Assembly: GCA_934047225.1 (NCBI GenBank) | Contig: OW203989.1 | Location: 12,499,977 to 12,563,976, forward strand | DNA from: Ypsolopha sequella | Taxonomy: Eukaryota > Arthropoda > Insecta > Lepidoptera > Ypsolophidae | Reading direction: 5' to 3' | Length of the DNA: 64,000 nt | In this document: positions 1-12,330 of the stretch, one piece after another | Numbering within the stretch: the first letter of the stretch is position 1 | Layout of the letters: each line of letters begins with the position of its first letter | Translations under genes and position numbers: made by a program | The notes under the pieces: model-generated | Told to the model about the DNA's origin: nothing | The model's input: only the letters and a program-made list of their open reading frames with translations | The model's database searches: none

Positions 1-2118
1 TGCCAAACTTCAGAATTGACTAAATTGTTTTTGATTTATGCCACAGATAGACGGAAAGTGAAACTTTTTGGATTCGCCTTTTTTTGCCGTGAATATAGTG
101 ACATGGTATTGCAGTCACAGATGTGGCAAAAAAAAAGGCTCGCGGGGGGACCTGACAGCGAAGTTTTGACCCTTTTCTTCTTCTTCTTCTTATTATATTT
201 ATTTTTTATAATTTATTATTTTCTATAATATAATTGAATATATAATTTGGCGAGAGAATATTTATTTTAATTATTTATTTTACCTTTGAGAAATCCATTA
301 CGTATTTTCACGGATAAATTTATTACTTGATTATCCTGTAAAAACAAAAACGTATACCTATTACCTACATGTATACGTTTGATCTATTATTTTATTTTTA
401 TAGCTATTATGTATTAATTCTATTAAAAAAACTTGATCGAAGAACGAAAACCAGTAAGATGAGCATTTTTCTAGTGAACCCCAAAAACTTTGTTTGTATC
501 GCTGATTGAGGGCACACTCAGTTTGTTCAGACACTTGAATGTGCCGTTCCATTTCCGTTAACAAGATAACCGGGTCGGAGAGTGGACCGTTTTTTTTACA
601 AGATTGTCCTCGGCTTAGGATTGCTATACCGGGAATCAGGTTTTTCTGAACTCACCTCATCCATACATCTGTATGTACATATTACGTTACGTTTAAACAT
701 ATAAATCTTTTCAAGGTAGTAATTTTTTGATACAGAAACTTGAAGAATCATATTTAAAATGGTTAGATATCCAGCATACCATCTTGTAATACTTATTTAA
801 GATCACAAACTTTCCCGCTTGGGACAAATCTACATACACATCGTATGGTCCTATTTGTAACAGGAATGGTCCAATGAAGCTTGTCTAAAGACTGCATAAC
901 GATAAATATATACCTTAAGTGTCAAAAACTTTTTTTAAATTTAATACTGCTAGTGGCTCTGCACTGGTAACCCATCCATTTTTTTATCTTACTTGTTTCC
1001 CTGATATGGTCACTGCTTAGTTTTTTTTGGTCAGAGTGCAAGAATTTTGACCCGAAATTTTTTTTAGCTTTTGATGAAGAACACACCCAATATTTTCCAG
1101 GTTTTTGAGTTTACAGACACTCTATCTTAGAGATTCACTAAAATTAATTGATAGCTGAGAAGGAGTTTCTTAAAAAAGGTTAAATATTTTAATGTTACCT
1201 CAGACTATAACTAAAAAAGCTGATCAAGTGACCAATAAAATTAAACAAGTCAGACAAAAGTGGCCTGAATATTTTAACAAATGTGGCCAGTGCTTTGGCC
1301 ATCTTATGAATACCACAAGTTTCGATCGTTCTAAAGTACTGAGCTTATAATCTGTTAAAATTATTATAATTTGCAAATAAAATTAAAATTGAAGTGCAAT
1401 TGCAACTTTGACACTCAGTTACGTAGACTTTTTCGTTTAGAAAACCTGTCTGACTGATAACGGTATGTGAAATTAAACACAAACGTTGCGTCACCCTTGA
1501 AGCGGAAAAACTGAGGATCGTAGCACTTTGCTACGCCACCGTAGCAAAACGTGGATATGAGTGTGTTTGTATTCGTAGCATACCACTATATTGGTAGGTA
1601 GGGTACTCCGCGAGTAGATGAGGTGGCCATGATTCGTATCCGCTACGAAACGATGGTTCTTCTTACTTTTGAATTAAATATATTAAATAAATTTGATTTA
1701 TAACTTGAACATACTTTAATGTCACTTAGGCTTTTTCTGAAATATGTTGGTATTTTATGGATAACGTTGTAAATGTATGGGCACAAAAATTTAAAACACG
1801 CTTTCAAAATAAGAAGAACTTAAGTTGTGCGTTTCGTAGAGGATACGACTCGTTTCCCCTTATGGTAGCTATTTACATGCATATTGCTGTGCTATGTTAT
1901 CAGTCAGTTATTGAATAATGTGAACTCTAAACATCGCCACATATCATAATGCTAGCGCCGCCGCTTGCATAAATCGGTGAGCTCGCTTCTTGTTCCCAGA
2001 TAATTTATGTACTGAAAGTTGTGCCATGGGAATAAGGGATGGGATTATTTGTCTTTCTGTAAGTTTTCGGGAACAATATAAAAAGTATTTGTGCACACTT
2101 TCAATTTATTTATACATA
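1..2118. other. AT-rich non-coding DNA, no gene recognised
   Basis: No open frame here has protein-like composition or splice context. The only structure I can point to is a cluster of CGTAGC-type motifs at about 1480-1860, listed separately. Confidence 0.5.
1519..1847. repeat. CGTAGC hairpin cluster, probable old MITE
   Basis: A small hairpin, CGTAGC-ACTTT-GCTACG, lies at 1519-1535. An 18-bp inverted repeat pairs 1635-1652 with 1830-1847, differing at one base. The motif CGTAGC recurs between them. This looks like a degraded inverted-repeat transposon, but I could not set its ends. Confidence 0.4.
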
Positions 2119-2300
2119 CTATCTTTAGCCCACAGCTTCGCCCACGCTGATTTAGTTTTAATTTTTTTGCGATAAAACGTAGCCTATGTTACTTTGCGGG
2201 CCATAAAACTATCTTTATGCAAAAAATCACGTTGATCCGATCTCCGTTGCTGCGTGAAATAAGGACAAAACCAACAAACACACTTTTGCATTTATTATAT
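2119..2300 (-). mobile_element. Helitron-type 3' end repeat, degraded copy
   Basis: The stretch starts with a degraded form of the common lepidopteran motif CTAGCTTTTGCCCGCGGCTT. It continues with the 'gtagcctatgttac' block that usually follows that motif. On the minus strand the motif makes a GC-rich hairpin followed by CTAG, the layout of Helitron 3' termini. Better copies are at 12252, 28819 and 38675. Confidence 0.4.
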
Positions 2301-2559
2301 GTAGTTAGCCCTGACTTTTTTATCAAATTGAACTGAAATTATATTTAACGTTTAGTTGTAGTAATTTATGAAATTAGGAACTTACCTTTAGTATTATCTA
2401 TGCCAATAAAGTTTATTTTTGTGTTGGCTACCATTCAACTGTTTACGGTAACGCAACAATGCCATCATATTCAGTTTTAAAATAACGCTATATGTGTTTA
2501 TTGTTTTTGAGCTCCGAAAGAAAATATTTTATTGAAAAGTTGTCAGCGTCTGACAGACA

Positions 2560-2945
2560 TTTATTTATTTATTTATTTACATAAAAGTACAGCTTTACAG
2601 AAATCTATTACGCTATACATTTCAATTATTTTAATAAATATTAAATTATCATTTAATTATTAACATTAAAACATAATAATAATTCAAAATACAATTACAC
2701 AATAACAAATACAATTAGGTTATACTACTCTTTCTTGCATCTTTCTCATATAACTCCAAGCATTCACGATAAACATCCATCAACCAATCAGCAAAAATAT
2801 CACACTTTGGTTTTTCTGACAGTAGTGTGTTTAGGCCCTCGATGGCGCGCGGGAGTGGGGAATAACGCCGAGCTACAGTTTTGAAGGAGGGTTGATGCAG
2901 TAGCTTATGTCGGCGCGCACGTCTGTACATGTAAGTATTTGTCAC
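2560..2945 (-). pseudogene. LINE 3' fragment: C-terminus of reverse-transcriptase ORF plus (AAAT)n tail
   Basis: The minus strand encodes about 75 residues ending at 2715. They include the run TVARRYSPLPRA-type (here VARRYSPLPRAIEGLN) followed by an acidic, Cys-containing end with CDIFADWL. This matches my recollection of the C-terminal tail of lepidopteran non-LTR retrotransposon ORF2 proteins. Downstream on the same strand are about 150 bases of AT-rich 3' UTR and then a short (AAAT)n array at 2579-2560, a typical LINE tail. The rest of the element is missing, as expected of a 5'-truncated insertion. The first Met is not a real start; the fragment probably begins near 2935. Confidence 0.5.
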
Positions 2946-3383
2946 GAAAACAAATTTATCTTAAAATTATGTGAAGACCGTTAGGATTTGTATGAACATG
3001 AATTAGATGTGAAATTGCCCTGTTAATATACTGTTTCAAATAAAAAAAAAAATCTTTTCGATGCCGTGGGATCACTTTGGAACAAAATTTGAACGTGTTC
3101 AAAAGGAAATTTGTAATGTAGATCCAATTAACTTACCTAGATTCAGATAAATTTTTAGGCAAAATGATCCGAAATCATAATAAAAAACAACCGTACGTAT
3201 ATATAAAAAGATAATGCCGAAATTGTATCAGTGAAACGGTTGGCACCTAGTCAACAACAATCTTACGTGAGTGTTCAAGCCGCATGACTGTAATAATTTA
3301 TATCGGTAAGAAGATTTGGGCATTTCTATTTATATGACTATTGTTTAGTCTTAAGGATTCCTTTTCAACCGAAAATTTAATTA

Positions 3384-3593
3384 CTAGGGATTGGTCGCCA
3401 CTGAGGATCTACTCGCTCCATCCACAACCACCCCTTTTACCCCATTCCAAAACTTATTCATGTCCTCGGGAGTTAATCGCCCGACACAATAGGGAATTCC
3501 CGAACACGACCGACTACTGAATGGAGCCTTTTTGGACGTACTTAATGGGCAATACGGAGACCCGTGTGCCCGATAATAATGTGGTCAATACAG
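3384..3593 (-). pseudogene. Unrecognised open fragment, about 68 codons, no start codon
   Basis: One minus-strand frame stays open across this segment, which is GC-richer than its surroundings, and ends with a TAG at 3386-3384. The translation includes SRSCSGIPYCVGRLTPED and then a Trp-containing stretch (NKFWNGVKG). It looks protein-like rather than random and has no Met at its upstream end, so it could be an exon or a retrotransposon remnant. I do not recognise the family. Confidence 0.3.
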
Positions 3594-4087
3594 ATAATGC
3601 TATATTCGTATTGCTAAGAGTATTTTGACCCATTCAAAGTTATTACTTACAAAGGCGAATAAGATTAATTTAATAATAGTGTTGATTTGGTGTAGCATAA
3701 GGATCGGCAGACTTTTTTTTGCGCGGGCCAATATTTACAGACGGTATTTAGAACCAAGTTTTTGAATTTTTAAGCAAATTAAAATCCTTTAAAAATGTAT
3801 ATATTTTTAGTTACCGAAATAAAGTTATTTATTGACTCACAAGTTTCAACAACAATAAAAGATCTCTTATTTATGAAAAATTTAACGATATGATTTATAA
3901 ATATTCAAACCAAGTACACTATGAAATAGGGACATAGATATTTATTCCAGGTAATCTTTAAAACAGGAACAACTTGAACACAGATGTATGTAAGCAAGTC
4001 TTTAAGTTTGTTTTTAATTATCTACTTCTGTGTCGATGGCCGTTGGCCGGAATACAACCTTTCGTGGGCCGGAGATGTCCCGTAGGC

Positions 4088-4185
4088 CGTAGTTTGCCCA
4101 TCCTTGGTGTAGCACATCTTAGCTTATTTGACAGGACTAAACTTAATTTAAGCGTTCTGTCCTTGTCTTTTCGGCGAAAACAATG
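4088..4185. repeat. Partial MITE copy of the family at 61776
   Basis: The core 'tttgacaggactaaactta', followed by 'gcgttctgtc' and 'ttgtcttttcg', is shared with the complete hairpin element at 61776-61923 and a fragment near 44530-44590. Only part of one arm is present here. Confidence 0.45.
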
Positions 4186-5214
4186 AAAAAACATGAAAAA
4201 AAACAGTTACATTGTGTGCATAAATACATATAATAATTTACCTGATGTATTAAAAAAAACTACGTAATATTTTTAAGAAACATACATGTAAATATCTTGT
4301 AGACAACTGTTTCTATTCCATTAAAGAATATTTAGAATTTAAGGCATAATATCGTTTATAAGGTGAATATAAACTTAAGAATAGTTATAGGCCTAGTCTT
4401 AATAGTGCATGTTAGTTTTATATACCTAAAAATATGTGCATACACATGAAAAGGTAAAACATGGAGGTATAGATTTAAGCAACAACAACCGCTAAATGTG
4501 CCTAAACCTATGTTTTAACACAATAAATTTCATTTCAAAATAATTACAAAAGTTTTCTTTTACAGTGGAAATACAAAGGTTCATTTTAAATTAATATTTC
4601 GCTAAAAGCGCTTTTAAATTAAAAATAAATGGAGCTTAATTTTTCTTGTTTTTGTCTGTTTTTTTTTTAACTATTGAATACAATTGCCAATTAAACAAAC
4701 CAAGCTTTGAATTTTATAGACCAATGTTTTGCAATTTTACCTAATTGCGAAGACCTTAATATTAATTAATATTTGAATTCAATTAAGGGAAGCTCTGCTC
4801 ATCCACCATGACAGTCAGTATTGATAATTCAAGCCAATGTAAACCACAGCGATTTAATCAGAACCTTGATTTAACATCATTTGTCGGCATTATTTCAATG
4901 AAGATTTTAAGCATAATTTACGCGAATTTTCGTCTATGGCAGCCATATACATGGGTAATCAATCAACTATGATTCGGTGTACATTAGCATAAGAGTTTAT
5001 AAATTATTTTTTAATAATGTGTAATTGTAACATAATGTGAGAAATAAGGACACAAGTGCTTGTTTACGAAACGAACGAGGTTAGGTTTACATGTTAGTAA
5101 ATAAATTTGGTTAGCCGAGCGAAGCGAAGCGGAGTGAAGGGACCTACCTAGTTTTAACAGAAAGTCAAGTTATGCCTAATTCTACGATGTGCTGACAACA
5201 TATATAAAAAGGAT

Positions 5215-5415
5215 ATTGTCTCTCCACATTTTCTCGTGAATGTCGTAAAAGGCGACTAAGGTGGTATAAAAGGTATGCCAACAATCAATGTCTCTGGTAT
5301 TTAAGACTCATAAGGTCATCGGATCTTGGTCCTTTCTGCAAAGACGACGTTAGCACCTTTTTACGTGGCTGATAGGCTTCGTGCATTGCGCCAGCGGCAT
5401 GTAGTCGCTTCTCAG
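5215..5415. repeat. Retroelement-like repeat with the 'gtcgtaaaaggcgactaa' motif
   Basis: The string 'gtcgtaaaaggcgactaa' at about 5239 is one I associate with a very common lepidopteran interspersed repeat. A 35-bp segment at its end (5380-5415, 'gccagcggcatg') is repeated directly about 220 bp downstream at 5600-5636. Its boundaries are not defined. Confidence 0.35.
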
Positions 5416-6358
5416 GACCTCAGATGAAGGTTGTTCAACCAGAAAGTGGGAGAGTGACAGCAGGCGAGTCGTTTTATCAGTATTTCCAGGGACTTTCACA
5501 ATATCTACAGAAATCAGTTACTGCTGTAGTCCCCGGTTAGGGCTAGTAATGCCGAAACACGAGGATTCGCTTACCGACATGCTTGGGCGACACGGACATG
5601 TGCGTGAGGCCAGCGGCATGTTGTCGCTTTTCAGGATTTCAGTTTGACAGATAATTAGTACCCTATCTTGTGTAATTGTTTCCGAAATTTAAAATTAGTG
5701 CGTCTAGCTGATCCAAAGATATTCACGAAAAACAGATTCCGTTGGAGTAACGTTACAACCCCTTAAAACTGACGGTGTCTATTACAGAAAAAATAAAATT
5801 GCACTAAGTAGGTACCAATTCAGACTCACCTTAGTAAAAAAAAATCGTAGTTGTATATCATGCCGTTTAAGATATACAGCAATTCGATTAACGTTTTTCC
5901 ATCGGCATTTGAAACATCAAGAGGTAATAATTTTGTTCGCCACTAATTAGTCTTATCTAAGCACCTATTTTGTATTTAGCTGCGATCACTGCACCGGTAA
6001 AAAAACATGCCACTGAGATAATGTAACTCCAGTGGAATTTATTTTTCGTAAATATCTTTAGATCGGCTGGGCGTACTAGTTTCTAAACTTCGGACACAAT
6101 TACACGAGATGGGGTACTAATCATCTGTCAAATTGAAATCCTGAAAAGCGCCAACATGCCACTGGCGTAACGCACACGTCCGTGTCGCCAAATCATGTCG
6201 GCAAGCGAATCCTCGTGTTTTGGCATCACTAGCCGTAATGGGACTGCAGCAGTAACTGATTTCCGTAGATTTTTGCGAAAGTCCCTGGAAATACTGATAA
6301 AACGCCTCGCCTGCTGTCACTCTCCCTGTTTCTGGTTGAGCACCCTTCATCTGGGGTC
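5416..6358. repeat. Foldback element, arms of about 340 bp
   Basis: The segment 5416-5757 recurs in inverted orientation at 6020-6358, with many substitutions and small indels. The spacer between the arms is about 260 bp of AT-rich sequence with no recognisable gene. Matching blocks include 'gggagagtgacagcaggcga' against its complement near 6310, and 'gatccaaagatattcacga' against the segment near 6045. The arms are GC-richer than the flanks. I found no clear target-site duplication. Confidence 0.6.
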
Positions 6359-8340
6359 TTATCGATGATTTCCATCAGACGTGGTAATCCAAGCGAAAAA
6401 CAATGGTAAGTGAAAAAAATGCCCTCCTTTATTGTATACACATAGCCCTGCATAGCTTCGATAATTTTGGTATAAATTTTTCTATGAGTGACAGTTAAAT
6501 CGGATTTAGATCGGGTGACCGAAGGGGCTAGATCGTAAGATTTAAGTATTAAGCCGCGGTTTCACTCTCTTAAAAGCACTAAACAAAACCAAAAATCTGC
6601 TAAAAGAATTAAAAACACTTTTGCAAAATTTAAATAATTACAGGTTGTTGTTTTAATTTTATCTTATTAACACAAAATAAAAAAAGTCTTTCCGATTGGT
6701 CAGGGACTGTGAACGTCCTGAAATGTTTTCACCTTTTATCTAAACATAATATTTCTAATTTTGCTTTTTCTAACTCCATTGGATTGTTAATAAAAAGAAG
6801 TAAATAAATAGTTAAGCAATTATAAAATTTAAAAACAGCATTTAAATAATTTCGTCAGAATACAAAGACTTTGTTTGCAATTAAAAAAATCAGGCAGATA
6901 TTTTAGTTCCGCAAATAATTTTGATAGTGGTCAAAAATTAAATCATAAATAAGCAGCTTACAATAACATGAGTTTGTATAATAAACATTCAGTCCGCAAA
7001 ATAAGCAAAAAGTATGTTGAATATGATCCAAAACCGAATCAGAGCACCCCGACTCTATACAGTCTTGTTGGTACTACCCGTAGAGTATATATAAAAAGCG
7101 GTAGGTGTGAAGGAAGGGCAGCTCTCGCCTGCCGTCAATCAAGTCAGTCAATTCTTCAAGGCTGTCTTCGGTCACAGCGACTATCACTGCTAAGAGCGGC
7201 GCTGATCAGCCTGCCGTAACAAAGCATAGGCACCCGTGCGAGCCGTAGTGGCTGAGGCTGGTCGCCAAAGGCAACCAACAAGCCGAAGCTGCAAAGTTGA
7301 GCATGGGTGACTGTGCTTTGTTACGCAAGGTGACAGGTGAAGGGGCTGCACTTTCCGCAACGCCGAAGCAATTGCAAAATGAAAAATGAATTTTTTTGCT
7401 TACCCTCTGAGTGCTTACCAAAATTTTATTAAACAGGAGCAGCTCATTGCAGCTTATATAATTAATATGCTTTACAAAAATAATTACAGCTATCCAGAAT
7501 GACATAAATTGCTGATTGATTTTGAAATGTTTGCTGGCCATGAGTTGCTGACCAATTAGCTATTTCTGCTCACAGATTATATTTTTCTGCTCACAAAAAT
7601 ACCAATACTATGCTTATCATTTAAATAACACCCTTAATAAAATATTGAAATCTAGTTTATAAAATATATAATAGGATCAACAGGTATAAATGAAACGCTC
7701 TCCCTTGAAAAGCTGTAGCGCGCTAAAATAATATAAATATTCACGAGCTAATATAATAGTTCAATAACAGAATTCATAGATAGAATAATAAATTTTATAT
7801 AGAGAGAATGTATCCGTTATGTTGTCATTGGCGGATGGAAACAAACAACAAAACTGAATTATAAATTTCAAAACGGAGGGTAAAGATATAAATAAAGAGG
7901 CAGTTTCAAGTTACAGTGGTATCGTTTGCGGCAGTCGTTTCCCTTGGGGAACCCTTGGCACAGTATTTAAATGACGGCAACGTATCACATTTACTGCGGA
8001 GATTAAGAGATGTCGAAAACTGGCACATTCAGTCCTGGTATTTTCATTATAATCACTCCCTCATTTCATTATACCAACAACGTTACGCGGAAAATGTTTG
8101 TTGTAATTTTTTACCAGTGTAACATGCACGGATTTTTCGTTATTTTTGTATATTGTGAGACTTTGTCCCATAAGTCCCATATGATGATTCTAATTCAGTG
8201 GAATTATGACAGTTTAAGGAAAGAGATGGCACTGTGCTGGTAGAGGATAAACTATACCAGTTCATCTCGCTTATTTGCACATTTCCATCCCTTTACTTGA
8301 ACAGTCATAATTCCTCTGAATTAAACCTTTGACTTTAGCC
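6359..8340. other. Non-coding DNA with a GC-richer island at 7050-7370
   Basis: Most of the segment is AT-rich with no recognised gene. Bases 7050-7370 are GC-richer and contain a 12-bp inverted pair (cgtaacaaagca at 7214 and tgctttgttacg near 7314). No convincing protein is encoded. Confidence 0.4.
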
Positions 8341-8558
8341 CCCCATCAGAATAATCACGTTTACCGTCCATGACTCCAAACAGAGTCACAAATGGTTATA
8401 ATCCGTACGTCTATGATTCTATTTGGAGTCATAAAGCCTATACGAACAAATTGAATTTTTTAAGAGTGGACGTGCGGTTAATAATTTTTTTGACGTACGG
8501 AACGTGTGGTCAATGAAATAGAAAAACCATAGACAACGGGACACTCGGTAGATTTTGT

Positions 8559-8603
8559 GTTGGACCCTCAGAATAAGGAATACAAATAGAAGCCTGGCTA
8601 AAA
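8559..8603. repeat. Inverted-repeat partner of 10849-10886
   Basis: About 38 bp here (8566-8603) match the reverse complement of 10849-10886 with one mismatch. Between them lie 2.2 kb without a recognisable gene, so the pair may mark the ends of an old element or of a local inversion. Confidence 0.45.
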
Positions 8604-8889
8604 TAATACGCGGAGAAAGATACATACCTGTCCTTGATTTTCTTACGACTTTCTAGTGCGTTAGAGAAAGATGGATATGTATTAGTTTTTTCTTAATTAG
8701 GTAGGTTGTCACTAGTTCGTTGCTTTGCTAGTGATGTAACAATGTCGAATTTTGACTACGATAAATAAACCAAATCGAAATGAACCACGACCAATCTGCC
8801 TACCACACATTAGGGGCCAAGAGAATTAATAGCAAAGTAGTCTCTGTCTACCCCAGTGGGACACAATGTTATATTGTGTAAATAAGGAG

Positions 8890-8914
8890 TTAATAATAAT
8901 AATAATAATAATAT
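8890..8914. repeat. (AAT)n microsatellite
   Basis: A run of about eight AAT units followed by 'tttctttattcg', a context often seen at LINE 3' tails. Confidence 0.6.
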
Positions 8915-9274
8915 TTCTTTATTCGAGTAATAAAAATAACTCATTGTGTTAGTTATGTACAAGGGAGGCTTAATGAAAGGATACCTTTCGTTTAGCATAA
9001 TATTTTTTATTAAGTACAAATTACTATATCGTAGGCTGGTAGTTACATAAGTTAAGTCCAAAATTGTGCTTGTTTCTAGTACAAAAATGATTTTGCTTGT
9101 ATCAGAGATACAACCGTAAACTTTTTAAGTGGATACTTTTTAAGTCGCCTCTTAACTCAATCAAATAGATGTTCGTTGATGTCGCGTCTTTGTTTAATCA
9201 AGGAGGAAGGAATTAATCGCAACAATAGAAATCATAATAATCATAGACTTATAGGATTCGTAATAATAATATTT

Positions 9275-9415
9275 ATAGCACACTGTGCGTAAAATGATCG
9301 CTTTACGCACGCTGCGCGTGCGTAAAGTCGGCATTTTCCGCACTTGTGCTATAAAAAATTATACGAAACTCGTGCGAGAAACTTTTTCTCGACTCGTGTG
9401 ATTGCAGCACTCGCC
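9275..9415. repeat. Palindrome cluster around a perfect 12-bp-arm hairpin
   Basis: Bases 9301-9312 (ctttacgcacgc) pair perfectly with 9316-9327, with a three-base loop. Flanking this, 'ttatagcaca' near 9276 pairs with 'tgtgctataa' near 9345, and 'ctcgtgcgagaaa' pairs imperfectly with 'ttctcgactcgtg'. This looks like a nested-hairpin MITE. Confidence 0.5.
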
Positions 9416-10848
9416 ATGAGCGATGACAGCGCAATTACTACAGAGGTAATTTCTATTTTTTTATTATTTCTATCAAATAAACATCAACTTATCTTGAATA
9501 ATAAATAATAACAAATTAATAATGAACGATTAAAATACCTAATAACCTGTAATAGGAAATCAAATTATGCACAGTTCAAGTCAATTAGCATTCCCAAAAT
9601 TCATTTCACGATAGAACTACCTTGTCACTTTTATTGTCAACCACTAAGTACGAAAATGTCTTGATCTACGGAATTTCTTCGTGAAGTCGATCACGGAAGT
9701 AACGTACAAGTTCTGAACAGGCCTTTCAGAACGATTTGCGAACATAGAAGTATGCATTTTTCTACACCATAGACATCCATAGGTACTGGTTCTGTTGCCT
9801 AAAATTGAAAAATTATCGAGTTAATATACTATAGTATAGTACTAGCACGTACCTACAAACGAGATTGATAATGCAATTATACATAATTATTTAAAGGTTA
9901 CCAATGTGTCAGTATCTGGTAAATATAACGTCGGTAAAGCATCTGCTTTTAACTGTCTCCATTTTAAATTTTCGTTTGGTCCAAAAGAATCCGGCGTAAA
10001 GTGTTTCGAACAAATATGACTGCTTTTTTAATAAGCCGTTTACTTTTTAATTCTTCCCTTTTTGGAAATCTGTAACAAAAAAATATAGCGATATTTATTC
10101 GGCATTATTTTTCTTTTAACTCGCGCTGCAATTAATCTGCGGTATTATCCTTTATGCACGGCTGCCGCGGGAAACAATGTTCGATAGTTTGCCACACAGA
10201 CTTTAGTACATCACTATGCAAAAAAACATAACCTCTAATAGTCGGCAGAAAATCCATATAAAACAGGCAAATATCGGTGTAGAATTGAACACGAGTATGA
10301 TTTACAAGAACTACTATTATTGTTACTGAGTTTTAGGTATGATCCTGCAACTTATTAACATAAAAACTATCAGAACTCACCGATGAAATGATATTGCTTC
10401 ATTGTTGTTTTCTTTTCTTCCTGTATGCGATTTACAGCCTTCAATCGCACAAGACATTTTATTACAATGTTAAAAAAACAATCAACACAAACAATAATAA
10501 ATCACACTTTTACGAATTTTGAGAGGAAGAGCATCAAAATATTTAATTTCTCTCGGTGAAGCTGTAAACTTTCGCAAAATGCATTAGACATTTCGATGCC
10601 ACCAAATTAAGATGTGATGCACGCAACGAACGATATTACAGCACAACGATACAATGATGAGACATATTTAATTTGATGGTATTATAATTTTTAAAATACA
10701 TCCAAATTACATCCGTCTGACATTTGTTTGGTTCAATCTAGTGACACACCAGGAAAAAATATAAAGTAAGTGCGGTCCGTCGTTTTATTCACTCGTACAC
10801 AGGAGTAATTTACGTTTGATGACTACAATGGCTAATGCCCAGTTCTTG
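9416..10848. other. AT-rich non-coding DNA, nothing recognised
   Basis: Read on both strands. I see no open frame of gene-like length or composition and no repeat matching others in the window. Confidence 0.4.
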
Positions 10849-10886
10849 TTTTAGCCAGGTTTCTATTTGTATTCCTTATTCTGAGG
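10849..10886. repeat. Inverted-repeat partner of 8566-8603
   Basis: Thirty-eight bases matching the reverse complement of 8566-8603 with one mismatch. The string 'ttggacc' follows it here, and it also flanks the partner in the same, not the inverted, orientation. Confidence 0.45.
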
Positions 10887-11215
10887 TTGGACCAAAGCAA
10901 CAGAGCTTCCAACATCCAGCAGTAACTGGGGTTGCTAGTAGTAAACATTATTGCGAAGATGAGTGATATTTTATACTTAAATTAATATTTTTATTATTTT
11001 ATTAACTTTAGTAAAAAAAGAAATTTTTAGGAGGTTTGCTATATCCACATCACTCAGCCTTTTTCTAGACATTTTTACAAGACAACAAAGTTTCAAACTG
11101 AACAAGTAGGTAGAAGTAGAAATTTCAAACGAAACAAACGAGGTTAGAAAACCATAGTCAAGAAAGATTGTTCTGGTGTTACCATTTACTAAATTTTATA
11201 ATATCTTTACATGTT

Positions 11216-11299
11216 AATTTCAATTCAGACGTTCATGACTACGTATGGAGTCATGTTAATTTCGATTCCGACGTTTATGACTCCGTGTGGAGTCATATT
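11216..11299. repeat. Two tandem units of about 42 bp with 'atgactNNNNNNGGAGTCAT' dyads
   Basis: Each unit carries 'gacgttcatgactacg' followed by 'tggagtcat', so each is itself a dyad. Related dyads are at 8368-8440, where atgactccaaacagagtcac and atgattctatttggagtcat occur. Confidence 0.5.
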
Positions 11300-12251
11300 A
11301 TAAAAAATTAATATTTAATTTATTAATAATTAATATTTTTAATTAATTGCCAAAATTTAAAAGTACCGTAGTTAGAAAACTAATTTAAAAGCAATTTATT
11401 TTTGGACGTTATGGGTATCAAAAACCCCTTGTATGGTGGACGGGGAACGTGTTTACCTAAATGAAAAATATTGTGTTTGTTTAAATGATTTTACGTCCGA
11501 AGTATAAAAGTATATCTTTTGAAACGTAGCTGTTATTGTTTTCTTTAGTGCCTGCAATCAAATAGCCATATCATGTTGTCTTTTAAGGAAATCGTTTTGC
11601 CCGTTTATGATTCTACCTAAATTTTGAACAACTTGTTTTTTATTTATTTCAAGCGACTGCTGGTTGTATTAAAGGAATACATTTTCATCGTGAAATAAAA
11701 TAATACACTCTTTAGCGAGAAATTAGTGCAAAAAAGATTAAAAAAAGAAAGATGTATGTCCGTATGTCCATCCAGAGCTCTGTAGCCCAAATAAGCGGAC
11801 CTTTTTGAATGAATTTACGAGACGGTTTGACAAAGTGAGTTTTAAATACTTTTTTCAAATCTTGTTTGCGTTTTTTATATAAAATTATTAAATTAAAATT
11901 AAACTTGTGAGTCTAAATAGCTGTCACGTTAAAAAGGTACGATAAAATATTTTTGTCTGTAAATTAACTAATCTGAGGTATATTAATTTTACCATGTATT
12001 TAATTTGTAAGATGGATTTTTGCCACGATCTGGACTGCATTCTATCTATTGTTGTAGAAATAATAAGAATAAGGAGGGTTAAGAGAACAAACAAGAGAAT
12101 AATATTATTCTGTAACTCGTTAACCCGGAATAAATCTCTAAAACCATAAAAACAATAACTTATTTTTTCCCCTAAATTGTCTTGCCTTCTGTAAGATGAA
12201 TTCGAGACCGGATTTCGATAAATTTTTTACGATAATGATAATTAATATATG

Positions 12252-12330
12252 CTAGCTTTTGCCCGCTGGCTCGCCCTCGCTGGTTTCGTTTGCATTTTGC
12301 GGGATAAAAATTAATTATCCGCAAGCAATG
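12252..12330 (-). mobile_element. Helitron-type 3' end (CTAG at 12252-12255)
   Basis: The plus strand reads CTAGCTTTTGCCCGCTGGCT and continues with a mutated 'tcgccctcgctgg'. On the minus strand this is a GC-rich hairpin followed about 10 bases later by CTAG, as in non-autonomous Helitrons. The rest of the element fades into unique sequence. Confidence 0.45.
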
